NCBI GenBank assembly: GCA_963732845.1
Contig: CAVTBE010000005.1
Coordinates: forward strand, 124,001 to 188,000
DNA: 64,000 bases
Origin: CAVSRC01 sp963732845
Lineage (GTDB): Bacteria; Pseudomonadota; Alphaproteobacteria; Rhizobiales; Kaistiaceae
Direction of reading: 5' to 3'
In this document: positions 45,016 to 53,263 of the stretch, in pieces
Layout: each line of letters starts with the position of its first letter
Numbering within the stretch: the stretch's first letter is position 1
Position numbers and translations under genes: made by a program
Notes under the pieces: generated by a model
What the model was told of the DNA's origin: nothing
The model's input: only the letters and a program-made list of their open reading frames with translations
Databases searched by the model: none

Positions 45016-46260
45016 GTCGCCCGCATTGCCGCCGTCCTTCTCCTGCTCGCCGCCGGCATCTTCGATGCGGCCGCAGAGTCACCCTATCGCACGCGCGTCG
45101 AGGGCGAATTCCAGGCGTGGCTGGCCACCGACATCTGGCCGGAGGCGAAAGCCGCCGGCGTGTCGCGGGCGACCTTCGACCGGGCGTTCAAGGGCATGAA
45201 GCTCGACTGGACCCTGCCGGAGCTGGCGCCGCCGGGCGTGCCGGTGAAGCCGCCGAGCATCAAGTGGCAGACGGAGTTCGGCAGCCCCGGCGCCTATTTC
45301 AACGAGAAGACGCTGTCGAGCCTCGCCGGCCTCGGGCGGGCGCGCATCGACCAGTGGCGCAAGACACTGGGCGCGATCTATGAGCGCTATCATGTGCCGC
45401 CCGGTATCCTGGTGGCGATCTGGGCGAAGGAATCGGGTTTCGGTAACGCGAAGCTGCCGGAGCCGGCGCTCACGGTGCTCGCCACCCAGGCCTTCATGGG
45501 CTACCGCAAGGCGCTTTTTCGCCCCGAGCTGATTGCCGCCCTGCAGATCGTCGAAAACGGCGACATCGCGCCCGAGCGCATGCGTTCCTCCTGGGCCGGA
45601 GCGCTCGGCCAGCCGCAGTTCCTGCCCTCGCTCTTCCGCAAATACGCGGTCGATTTCGACCGCGACGGCAAGCGCGACATCTGGGACTCGGCGCCGGACA
45701 GCCTCGCCTCGATGGCGAACTACCTGGCCGGCGAAGGCTGGAAGGCGGAGCGCGGCTGGGGCGTCGAGGCCAAGGTGCCGGCGAATGTCTCCTGCACGCT
45801 GGAAGGGCGCGAGCAGGGCAAGCCGATGGCCGAATGGGCAGGCCTCGGCGTGACCTTGGCCGACGGACGGCCGCTGCCGGTCAGGGCCACGCGGCAGGGC
45901 TTCCTGCTGATGCCCGCCGGCCGCTTCGGCCCGGCCTTCATCGTCACCGAGAACTTCTACGTGCTGAAGCAGTACAACTACTCGGACCTCTATGCCCTCT
46001 ATGTCGGCCATCTCGCCGACCGCTTCGCCGACAACAAGCCGTTCGCGGCCAAGTGGCAGACGGTCGGCGGCTTCAGCCGCGGCGACGTCAAGGGCATGCA
46101 GGAGGAACTGGTCAAGGAAGGCTACGACGTCGGCGCAGTCGATGGCCTGGTCGGCTTCAAGACACGCATCGCCGTTGGCCTGTGGCAGGTGAAAAACGGC
46201 CAGACGCCCACTTGTTTCCCCGATGCCAAGCTGGTGCGCAGCATTCATAGTCAAGATTGA
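45007..46260 (+). CDS. lytic murein transglycosylase (MltB type) with peptidoglycan-binding domain
   Basis: 417 residues from ATG 45007; a start at 44989 adds six. Signal peptide (MVAVARIAAVLLLLAAGIFD, cut near AAA-ES). The transglycosylase fold of the MltB/SLT_2 family has the catalytic Glu in AIWAKESGFG and the WAGALGQPQFLPS motif. A C-terminal PG_binding_1 domain (GDVKGMQEELVKEGYDVG, AVDGLVGFKTRIAV) follows. It cleaves peptidoglycan glycan strands in the periplasm. Confidence 0.9.
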   Translation: MVAVARIAAVLLLLAAGIFDAAAESPYRTRVEGEFQAWLATDIWPEAKAAGVSRATFDRAFKGMKLDWTLPELAPPGVPVKPPSIKWQTEFGSPGAYFNEKTLSSLAGLGRARIDQWRKTLGAIYERYHVPPGILVAIWAKESGFGNAKLPEPALTVLATQAFMGYRKALFRPELIAALQIVENGDIAPERMRSSWAGALGQPQFLPSLFRKYAVDFDRDGKRDIWDSAPDSLASMANYLAGEGWKAERGWGVEAKVPANVSCTLEGREQGKPMAEWAGLGVTLADGRPLPVRATRQGFLLMPAGRFGPAFIVTENFYVLKQYNYSDLYALYVGHLADRFADNKPFAAKWQTVGGFSRGDVKGMQEELVKEGYDVGAVDGLVGFKTRIAVGLWQVKNGQTPTCFPDAKLVRSIHSQD

Positions 46261-46326
46261 CGCTGTTTCCTGCGTCTCTAGCCTTATATATGACGCTTGG
46301 GCATCGTCCGTGACCGAGGGTCGAAC

Positions 46327-46557
46327 GTGAGCAACAGCGCATCAAGCAAGAAGAAGCTGTCCGCCAATGGCGTGAAGCGTGATTCGGTGTCCGGACGATT
46401 CGTCGGTCTTGTTGATGCCAATGATGCGAAGCGCTTCGCCTCCGCAAATACCGCATTGACGAGAGAAGTCAGGAAATCAAGTGCTTCCGCGGTCAAGATT
46501 TTAAAGGAATCCGGTTTCCTGACAGCGTCAGGGAAGCTCTCAACTCGCTACAAGTAG
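46327..46557 (+). CDS. small basic protein, putative antitoxin-like partner
   Basis: 76 residues from GTG 46327. Lys/Ser-rich N-terminus (KRDSVSGRFVGL), central helix, and a C-terminus ILKESGFLTASGKLSTRYK resembling the tails of many small plasmid or antitoxin-like proteins (GIYTKDGKLT type). It ends 3 nt before the ART-like gene, so the two form an operon. G+C content is visibly lower than that of the neighbours. The function is inferred from context only. Confidence 0.6.
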   Translation: MSNSASSKKKLSANGVKRDSVSGRFVGLVDANDAKRFASANTALTREVRKSSASAVKILKESGFLTASGKLSTRYK

Positions 46558-46560
46558 ACC

Positions 46561-47151
46561 ATGCACAGGCTGACGACGACTTTCGTCCTCGCCTATCACG
46601 GTTGCGACAAAGCCGTTGCCGATCGGCTGGTTGCCGGTGCGAGATTCAGAACCAGTGCGAATCCTTACGACTGGCTCGGTGTCGGGATCTATTTCTGGGA
46701 GGCAAACCCGCGGCGGGGGCTGGAATTTGCCCGCGAGATCATGCGCCGCGAAGGTTCAAAGTCGAAAATCAAGGAACCAGCCGTCGTCGGAGCGGTCATT
46801 GACTTGCGGCTGTGCCTCGACCTCTCCACTTCGGCTGGGGCGCAAGAGGTAAGGCAAGCCTATGGGTCCTTTTCAGCGGCCGTGCATGCGGCCGGACAAT
46901 CGATGCCACAAAATCGTGGCGGATCGGACCTGTTATTGCGCGATCTCGATCGGGCGGTGATCGAACATCTCCACGTTGCAAGGAAACAAGCGGGTTTGCC
47001 CGAGATAGATACGGTTCGAGGCTTCTACTTTGAGGGAGAGCGTCTGTATCCCGACGCCGGATTCTTCGAGAAGACCCGCGTCCAGATTTGCGTCCGAAAG
47101 CCGGACTGCATCCACGGCATCTTCCGCGTTCCCACTTCGGATCTGGAGTGA
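46561..47151 (+). CDS. putative PARP-fold ADP-ribosyltransferase, toxin candidate
   Basis: 196 residues. It contains AYHGCD (His13) and YDWLGVGIYFWEANPRRG (Tyr44), which recall the His and Tyr of the H-Y-E triad in PARP/diphtheria-type transferases (HG ... GxGIYF). A Glu in GFYFEGERLYP (158 or 160) could complete the triad. I recognise this as a widespread uncharacterised bacterial family; no close relative of known function comes to mind. No signal peptide or membrane span, so it acts inside the cell. It follows a small basic protein by 3 nt, in a lower-GC patch, which suits a mobile toxin-antitoxin or defence module. Confidence 0.6.
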   Translation: MHRLTTTFVLAYHGCDKAVADRLVAGARFRTSANPYDWLGVGIYFWEANPRRGLEFAREIMRREGSKSKIKEPAVVGAVIDLRLCLDLSTSAGAQEVRQAYGSFSAAVHAAGQSMPQNRGGSDLLLRDLDRAVIEHLHVARKQAGLPEIDTVRGFYFEGERLYPDAGFFEKTRVQICVRKPDCIHGIFRVPTSDLE

Positions 47152-47207
47152 GCGTCCACCGAGGCGACGTCCTGCCGCCCCTTATTTGTGGCTTGCACGA
47201 CTGAATT

Positions 47208-47225
47208 GTAATGTTATAACGTTAC
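47208..47225 (+). promoter_or_regulatory. Zur box upstream of znuA
   Basis: GTAATGTTATAACGTTAC, a near-perfect palindrome matching the proteobacterial Zur operator (core ATGTTATAACRTTAC), centred about 30 nt before the znuA start. Zinc-bound Zur should block transcription of znuACB here. Confidence 0.9.
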
Positions 47226-47247
47226 CTATCGCTTCCGGAGACCTCCC

Positions 47248-48114
47248 ATGAAATCCCTGCTTCTCGCGACCCTCGCCGCTGCCGCCTTCGCCCTCCCCGC
47301 CCACGCCGCGCCGATCACGATCTTGGCCGCCGAAAACTTCTACGGCGAGGTGGCGCAGGCGATCGGCGGCGACCGCGTTTCCGTGGAGAGCGTCATCGTG
47401 GCGCCGGGCACCGATCCGCACGAGTTCGACCCGTCGCCCTCGGTGGCGCGGCGGATCGCCGATGCCAAGATCGTGGTGATGAACGGTGCCGACTACGACC
47501 ACTGGATGGAACGTCTGCTGAGCGCCAACGCGGTTCAAGGCCGGGTGGTGATCGACGTTGCGGCGCTTTCCGGCCACAAGGGAGGCGACAATCCGCATGT
47601 CTGGTACGATCCCAAGGCCATGCCGGCGCTCGCCGACGCGCTGACCGCGGAGCTGGTGACGCTCGATCCGGCCGGCAAGAACGGTTACGAGCAGCGGCGC
47701 GACGCTTTCGTGGCATCGCTTGCCCCGATCGCCACCCGGGTGGCGGCGCTTCATGCGAAATTCGCCGGAACGCCGGTGGTGGCAACCGAGCCGGTATTCG
47801 GCTACATGGCCGAGGCGATCGGCCTGAAGATGGAAAACGAGGCGTTCCAGACGGCGATCATGAACGAGACCGAGCCGGCGGCGAGCGAGGTCGCGGCCAT
47901 GGAAGACGCAATCCGCAAAGGCAAGGTAAAGGTGCTGTTCTATAACGCGCAGGTCGAGGACGCCTTCACCCGCAATCTGGCAGCGCTGGCCAAATCCTCC
48001 GACGTGCCGCTGGTGCCGGTCACCGAGACGGAGCCCGAGGGCAAGACCTTCGCGCAATGGATGCTCGATACGCTCGACGCCACGGCCAAGGCACTGGACC
48101 ACACAACATCTTGA
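47248..48114 (+). CDS. znuA: zinc ABC transporter periplasmic binding protein
   Basis: 288 residues. Signal peptide cut near AHA-API. Cluster A-I fold with metal ligands expected in PGTDPHEFDP, DNPHVWYD and TEPVFGYMAEAIGL. The long His-rich loop of E. coli ZnuA is absent. The Zur box upstream supports zinc rather than manganese. Stop overlaps the znuC start. Confidence 0.92.
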   Translation: MKSLLLATLAAAAFALPAHAAPITILAAENFYGEVAQAIGGDRVSVESVIVAPGTDPHEFDPSPSVARRIADAKIVVMNGADYDHWMERLLSANAVQGRVVIDVAALSGHKGGDNPHVWYDPKAMPALADALTAELVTLDPAGKNGYEQRRDAFVASLAPIATRVAALHAKFAGTPVVATEPVFGYMAEAIGLKMENEAFQTAIMNETEPAASEVAAMEDAIRKGKVKVLFYNAQVEDAFTRNLAALAKSSDVPLVPVTETEPEGKTFAQWMLDTLDATAKALDHTTS

Positions 48115-48929
48115 ATAATCCCGCAGTAGCTCTTGACAAGGTTACGCTTTCCGTCGGCGGACGGGCCGTCCTCGAGGACATCAGCCTGGCCGTTGCGGAA
48201 GGCGAATTCGTCGGCGTACTCGGCGCCAACGGCGCCGGCAAGACGACGGTCTTCCGCGCCATCCTCGGCCTCCACGGCATCAGCGCCGGCACGATCCGCG
48301 TCTTCGGCAATCCGGTGCGGCGCGGCAATCCCACCATCGGCTATCTGCCGCAGGTGCGCAGCCAGCCGCCGACGGCCGGGATCGCCGGGCGCGATTTCCT
48401 CGCCGCCAGCATCGCCGGCAACCGCCTCGGCCTGCCCCTGCTCTCGGCCGAGGCGTCGCGCGACATCGACCGGGTGCTGGAGCTCACCCACGGCGAGGCG
48501 CTGGCCAGGCGCCCGCTCTCCGAAATGTCGGGCGGCGAGCGCCAGCGCCTTCTCATCGCCCAGGCGCTGCTCGGCAAGCCACGCATGATCCTCTTCGACG
48601 AGCCGCTGATCGGTCTCGACCCAAACCAGCAGCATCGCGTCGTGGCGCTGGTGCGCGACCTGTCGCGCTCGCTCAAGCTGACGGTCCTGTTCAGCGCCCA
48701 CGAACTGAACCAGCTGCTCGGCGCCATCGACCGCGTGCTCTATCTCGGCCATTGCTGCGCGGCGCTGGGGACCGTCGACGAGGTTATCCGGCCCGACGTC
48801 CTGTCGCGGCTCTACGATGCGCCGATCGAGGTGCTGAGGGCCAACGGCCACATCTTCGTAATGTCGCACGGCCAGGACATCGAGCGCGAGCACGGCCACG
48901 AACACGAACATACCCACGATCATGCCTGA
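48111..48929 (+). CDS. znuC: zinc ABC transporter ATPase
   Basis: 272 residues from a TTG start at 48111 that overlaps the znuA stop (TTGA), the best-supported start for this frame. Walker A GANGAGKTT, signature MSGGERQRL, Walker B MILFDEPLIGLD. The C-terminal His/Glu tail (REHGHEHEHTHDHA) probably binds zinc and could sense it or store it. A few bases before znuB. Confidence 0.92.
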   Translation: MNNPAVALDKVTLSVGGRAVLEDISLAVAEGEFVGVLGANGAGKTTVFRAILGLHGISAGTIRVFGNPVRRGNPTIGYLPQVRSQPPTAGIAGRDFLAASIAGNRLGLPLLSAEASRDIDRVLELTHGEALARRPLSEMSGGERQRLLIAQALLGKPRMILFDEPLIGLDPNQQHRVVALVRDLSRSLKLTVLFSAHELNQLLGAIDRVLYLGHCCAALGTVDEVIRPDVLSRLYDAPIEVLRANGHIFVMSHGQDIEREHGHEHEHTHDHA

Positions 48930-48941
48930 CGGCGCGCTGCC

Positions 48942-49742
48942 ATGCTGAGCTACGATTTCATGATCCGCGCCTTCATGGCGAGCGGCATCGTTGCCGTGGT
49001 CGCCGGCGCGGTCGGCTATTTCCTGGTGCTGCGCGGCCAGACCTTCGCCGGCCACGGGCTGGCGCACATCGCCTTTGCCGGGGCAACCGGCGCGGCGCTC
49101 TTCGGCCTGTCGCCCCTCTGGGGCGTGCTCGGACTGACGCTCGCCGCCGGCATCGCCATGGGCTCGCTCGGCGAGCGGCTGAGCGGCCGCGACGTGACCA
49201 TCGGTGTGGTGATGTCGCTGTCGCTTGGCTTCGGCATCCTGTTCCTGCGGCTGACCACCACCAATGCGGCGCAGGCAACGTCGCTGCTCTTCGGCAGCGT
49301 GCTGGCGGTGTCGCCGACGACCCTGCTCGGCCTGGCGGCGCTTGGCTCCCTGACGCTGGCGGCGCTGGCGGTCATCAGCCGCCCGCTCCTCTTCGCCACG
49401 CTGCAGCCGGAACTGGCGGAAGCCAAGGGCGTGTCGCTGCGCCTCATCGGCGTCCTGTTCCTGGCGCTGGTGGCGCTGGCGGTGTCGCAGTCGATCCAGA
49501 TCGTCGGCGTTCTGCTGGTCTTCACGCTGCTGGTCGGCCCGCCGGCGGCGGCGCAGCTTCTCACCAGCCGGCTTGCCCCCGGCATCGCCCTCTCCGCCCT
49601 GCTGGCGCTGGCGCAGGCCTGGCTCGGCATCACCATCGCCTATTACACCGACTGGCCGACGAGCTTCTGGATCACGGTGCTGTCGGCGCTGGTCTATGGC
49701 GCCGCGGTCATCCTGCGGCGGGCGCGTCCAGCGAATCGTTGA
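48942..49742 (+). CDS. znuB: zinc ABC transporter permease
   Basis: 266-residue ABC-3 family permease with about eight membrane spans; the segment LRGQTFAGHGLAHIAFAG is typical of ZnuB. Starts 12 nt after znuC. It completes the high-affinity zinc importer. No terminator hairpin is obvious after it. Confidence 0.93.
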   Translation: MLSYDFMIRAFMASGIVAVVAGAVGYFLVLRGQTFAGHGLAHIAFAGATGAALFGLSPLWGVLGLTLAAGIAMGSLGERLSGRDVTIGVVMSLSLGFGILFLRLTTTNAAQATSLLFGSVLAVSPTTLLGLAALGSLTLAALAVISRPLLFATLQPELAEAKGVSLRLIGVLFLALVALAVSQSIQIVGVLLVFTLLVGPPAAAQLLTSRLAPGIALSALLALAQAWLGITIAYYTDWPTSFWITVLSALVYGAAVILRRARPANR

Positions 49743-49863
49743 CCGGAGGCGGGCGCCTCCGCATAATTTCCAGTATCGAGGGACATGGCCGCTTCGGCGG
49801 CATGGGGGGTCCGGCTGGGCGCGCGGATCGAGTCAGCGGCGCGCTGGAAGCAGAGGGCCTGGG

Positions 49864-50433
49864 ATGAGGTTCCGCAGGGTTGCTGTGGCCGTGGTTGCCG
49901 TTCTGGCGGCCGCCGGCGCCAATGGCGCGGCTGAAGCGCAGGACGACGTCTGTACCCGCCTGGAGGCCGAACTGGCATCCATCGAACAGGGGCCGGCCGC
50001 GGGCGCGGTCATCAACTACCGCCAATATGACGCCGCGGTCATGCGCCAGCGGGCGGAACTCGACCGGGCGAGCGCGCAGGCGCAGCGCGCCGGCTGCATG
50101 GGCGGCTTCCTTGTCTTCCAGCCCAAACCCTCGCCGAAATGCGCGCCGTTGACGGCGACCATTGCCCGCATGAAGGCCAACCTGCAGCACCTGACCGCCA
50201 CGCGCGACAGCTACAGCACCGATTCGTACCAACGCTCCCGGCAGCGGAGCACGGTGCTCTCCGCACTCGCCGCCAACCGGTGCGGCGCCAGCTACACGAC
50301 CGCAGGCGCCCCGCCGCCACGCGACGGCAATTTCCTCGACATGCTGTTCGGCAATGCCCGCCTGCGTGGCTGGAACGACCGCGCCTATGCCCCTGGCGGC
50401 CAGTTCGGCACCTACCGGACGCTGTGCGTGCGC
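49864..50433 (+). pseudogene. DUF2865 protein, 5-prime part, split by the insertion element
   Basis: The N-terminal 190 residues of a DUF2865 protein: signal peptide (ending near AAEA-QDD), a helical region with RAELDRASAQAQRAG, a central basic segment, and GGQFGTYRTLCVR. In intact relatives this continues directly with TCDGYYFPIS, which is found 1.4 kb away at 51808. At the junction two foreign codons (Lys, stop at 50437-50439) close the frame. DUF2865 proteins are periplasmic, common in Rhizobiales and of unknown function. Confidence 0.88.
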
Positions 50434-50443
50434 AAGTGATGGG

Positions 50444-50454
50444 GTGGACGCCCC
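50444..50454 (+). repeat. left subterminal inverted repeat of the IS element
   Basis: GTGGACGCCCC, the exact inverse of the right repeat at 51797-51807, 10 nt inside the inferred left boundary. Confidence 0.8.
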
Positions 50455-50521
50455 TCCTGACGGCATCAGAGAGTGCCAAGATGGCGGTGTTTAGGAACCG
50501 CCGAGCGAGGAGGAAACGTCC

Positions 50522-51544
50522 GTGAGCAAAGTTAGCATTATCGGGATTGATCTGGCAAAGCGGAGCTTTCAGTTACACGGCGCGGGGGCGGATGGCTCGG
50601 TGATATTTCGCAAGAAGCTGTCGCGTGCGCGAATGCTGGATTTTCTGGCGCAAGTTCCGCCGAGTTTGGTGGCGATGGAAAGCTGCGCCAGCGCCCATTA
50701 CTGGGGCCGCGAGATTGCCAAGCTGAGCCATGAAGTCAGGCTGATACCGCCGATCTATGTGAAGCCGTTTGTGAAGCGGCAAAAGAATGATGCGGCCGAT
50801 GCTGAAGCGATTGCCGAGGCGGCGTCGCGACCGACCATGCGCTTTGCGGCGGTGAAGAGCGAAGCGCAGCAGGAGCGCAGCATGGTGTTCCGCACACGCG
50901 ATCTTCTGGTGCGCCAACGCACGCAGATGATCAATGCATTGAGGGGACATTTGGCTGAATTTGGCGTCATCGCTCCGAAAGGCATCGTCCATATTGGCCG
51001 GCTCGCAGAGGCTGTTGATGATCCCGGTTCCGGCCTTCGTGAGTTGGTGCGCGCGCTCGGGCGGCTGTATCTGGAGCGGATTGAGGATTGCTCCGCGACG
51101 ATCAAGACGCTGGAACGAGATATTCGTGAAGGCAGCAAGGCGGACGAAGACACCGCCCGGCTGATGACGATCCCCGGCGTCGGTCCTATCTGTGCGGCGG
51201 CCCTGCAAGCTTTCGCCCCGCCGATGCAGAACTTTCGCAACGGCCGGGATTTTGCGGCTTGGTGCGGGCTCACACCACGGCAGAAATCCACCGGCGGCAA
51301 ACCGGTATTGGGCAAAACATCGAAAATGGGTCAGCGCGATATTCGACGCCTGCTGATCATCGGTGCGATGGCGGTAGTTCGCTGGGCGAGCCGCAACGGT
51401 GCACCACAAGGGTCATGGCTGGCCCGGATGCTGGCGCGCAAACCGCGCCTGCTGGTGGCAACTGCCTTGGCCAACAAGATGGCGCGGATGGCCTGGGCGA
51501 TCACGACAAAGAAGGAGGGCTATTTGAGTTCGGCGGCGGCCTGA
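50522..51544 (+). CDS. IS110-family DEDD transposase
   Basis: 340 residues. N-terminal RuvC-like DEDD domain (IIGIDLAKRSFQLHGAG; a later Asp in KRQKNDAADAEAIAEA) and C-terminal Transposase_20 domain with the helix-hairpin-helix-like TIPGVGPICAAAL and the region around GLTPRQKSTGGK that precedes the catalytic serine. The gene is full length with a GAGGAGGAAAC ribosome site before GTG 50522. It differs from its neighbours in codon use (lower third-position GC). Members use a structured guide RNA to choose targets. Confidence 0.93.
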   Translation: MSKVSIIGIDLAKRSFQLHGAGADGSVIFRKKLSRARMLDFLAQVPPSLVAMESCASAHYWGREIAKLSHEVRLIPPIYVKPFVKRQKNDAADAEAIAEAASRPTMRFAAVKSEAQQERSMVFRTRDLLVRQRTQMINALRGHLAEFGVIAPKGIVHIGRLAEAVDDPGSGLRELVRALGRLYLERIEDCSATIKTLERDIREGSKADEDTARLMTIPGVGPICAAALQAFAPPMQNFRNGRDFAAWCGLTPRQKSTGGKPVLGKTSKMGQRDIRRLLIIGAMAVVRWASRNGAPQGSWLARMLARKPRLLVATALANKMARMAWAITTKKEGYLSSAAA

Positions 51545-51796
51545 TCAAGCCAAAGCCGAAATGACCGTCAGGATGTGAGAAGGGCGAAGGACGGGTAAGG
51601 AAAAAATGGTCAAAGAGACCGGATCAAGGAAACCAGTCCGTTGCACAGAGCCTTCGAGCTCGCCGAAGTGTTTGGGCTTGATCCGCGCATCTCCATACGG
51701 GCCCGCGGCATGAGAAAGGCCGCATCAATGAGGCCGGACACATGACCGCACCTGACCACATTTTCCGAAATCGACCGAAGTCCTCTTGCATTAACC
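51545..51796 (+). ncRNA. candidate bridge/seek RNA region of the IS element
   Basis: IS1111-type members encode their guide RNA in the non-coding stretch downstream of the transposase. This 250-nt region is the only long non-coding part of the element (the left end has 67 nt). It contains several inverted stretches, e.g. GCTTGATCCGCGC and GGATCAAG around 51627-51690. I did not work out the full fold or the guide loops. The call rests on family knowledge and position. Confidence 0.5.
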
Positions 51797-51807
51797 GGGG
51801 CGTCCAC
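51797..51807 (+). repeat. right inverted repeat of the IS element
   Basis: GGGGCGTCCAC, exact inverse of 50444-50454, ending at the junction where the DUF2865 reading frame resumes. Confidence 0.8.
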
Positions 51808-52296
51808 ACATGCGACGGCTACTACTTCCCGATCAGCTTCTCGACGGTGCCGAGCCGCTTCGCCATCGACGAGCAGACCTGCCAGTCGATGTGCCCGGGT
51901 TCGGATGTGGGCCTCTATGTCTATCGGAACCCCGGCGAGGAGGTGAACCAGATGGTCTCGCTTGCCGGCGAGCCCTATACGGCGCTTTCCACCGCCTTCC
52001 GCTATCGCCAGGAATACGACGCAGCATGCACCTGCGGCGCGCCGGCAGCGGCGGCACTGACACCGCTCAGCGCACCGGCCCAACTGAGCCCGGCGCCCGC
52101 CGCCCCGACAAGCGTGTTGCCGAAGCCGGTGGCGCGACCGGCAAAGGGCGAAGATCCGGAGACGCTCGCCAACCGGGCCGGCGACTTCTCGCCGAGGCCG
52201 GTGGCGGCGAAGACCGCCGGCGACGCGGTGGCAGGCGTCGCCGCCGGCAAACCCACCGTCAGGATCGTCGGGCCGAAATACTATTACGGCCAGTGA
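51808..52296 (+). pseudogene. DUF2865 protein, 3-prime part
   Basis: Resumes with TCDGYYFPISFSTVPSRF in the frame that would join the 5-prime part exactly. Conserved Cys residues and the motif MCPGSDVGLYVYRNPGEEV follow, then a Pro/Ala-rich tail ending KYYYGQ. No start codon of its own is conserved; an ATG inside the IS at 51742 could give a fusion of foreign and native residues, but it would lack the signal peptide. Confidence 0.88.
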
Positions 52297-52479
52297 GGCG
52301 CACGGCGCGTGCCGCGCCTCCTTCCGTGTGTGTGTGAACGCGATCACACAGCAACTGATTCTTGCGCTTCGCCCCTTTCCGCCTGCCGCCTGCTCCGTCA
52401 TATTCTGCCGGCAGGCATTGTGTGTGCGTTGGCTCTCAGTCGCGCGACAAGACGTGACGGCCGAAAGCAGGAGGCAGGA

Positions 52480-53256
52480 TTGGCCGCGCAGTTAGCGACG
52501 GGCGGACCTGGCCGCTTTTGGGCGGCTGCGATCGCGGCGCTGGCCTTGACGGTTGCCGGATGCACGGACCTTGTGGCCGTTTCGACATCGCCTCCCTTGC
52601 CTTCGGCGCCAGAGATTTATGCCGCTGTCAGCGATGACGGCTTCAATGTGCCGGCGGTAGCGCTCTACAAGGTCGAGGCCCGATACCGCCGGCAGATTGT
52701 CGCGCTGCCAAGCCGCATTCCCGACGAGCCCGGCGCCATCGTCGTCGATCCGCAATACCGCAATCTCTATTTCGTGCAGGCGGGCGGCACCGCCATCCGC
52801 TACGGCATCGGCGTCGGCCGCGCCGGCTTCGCATGGTCGGGCGAAGCGACGATCCAGCGCAAGGAGCACTGGCCGACCTGGACACCGCCGAAGGAGATGG
52901 TGGCGCGCGATCCGGCGGCCGCGCCCTATGCCAAGGGCATGAAGGGCGGTCTCGATAACCCGCTCGGCGCCCGCGCCATGTACCTCTACCAGGGCGGCAA
53001 GGACACGCTCTACCGCATCCACGGCACCAACGACCCGTCGAGCATCGGCAAGGCCGTCTCCAGCGGCTGCATCCGCATGATCGATCAGGACGTGATGGAT
53101 CTCTACGAGCGGGCGCCGATCGGCACCAAGGTGATCGTGCTCAAGCCGGATACCAGCTTCCCGATCGCCGAGATGTTCGACCAGCTTTTCCCGCCAACGT
53201 CGCTGGCGGCGCCGCCGGTACCGGCCGCGCCGATCGGCGGCGCGAACAAAACCTGA
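52480..53256 (+). CDS. L,D-transpeptidase lipoprotein (ErfK/YbiS/YkuD family)
   Basis: 258 residues from TTG 52480, which has a strong AGGAGG 5 nt upstream; longer versions have no ribosome site. N-terminal lipobox LTVAGC (Cys about 27). YkuD domain with catalytic HGTNDPSSIGKAVSSGCIRM (His and Cys). It cross-links peptidoglycan or attaches proteins to it in the periplasm. Upstream of it, 52297-52479 is non-coding and probably holds the promoter. Convergent with the helicase gene. Confidence 0.9.
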   Translation: MAAQLATGGPGRFWAAAIAALALTVAGCTDLVAVSTSPPLPSAPEIYAAVSDDGFNVPAVALYKVEARYRRQIVALPSRIPDEPGAIVVDPQYRNLYFVQAGGTAIRYGIGVGRAGFAWSGEATIQRKEHWPTWTPPKEMVARDPAAAPYAKGMKGGLDNPLGARAMYLYQGGKDTLYRIHGTNDPSSIGKAVSSGCIRMIDQDVMDLYERAPIGTKVIVLKPDTSFPIAEMFDQLFPPTSLAAPPVPAAPIGGANKT

Positions 53257-53263
53257 TCCGGGC

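Larger units (their letters stand above)
50434..51807 (+). mobile_element. IS110-family (IS1111-type) insertion sequence
   Basis: The boundaries come from the broken DUF2865 frame: CGC at 50431-50433 joins exactly to ACA at 51808-51810. The element is about 1374 bp. An 11-bp inverted repeat, GTGGACGCCCC (50444-50454) and GGGGCGTCCAC (51797-51807), is 10 nt inside the left edge and flush with the right edge, the subterminal pattern of the IS1111 group. No target duplication is visible, which fits site-specific DEDD-transposase insertion. Transposase gene is intact, with about 250 nt of non-coding DNA on the right. Confidence 0.85.
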
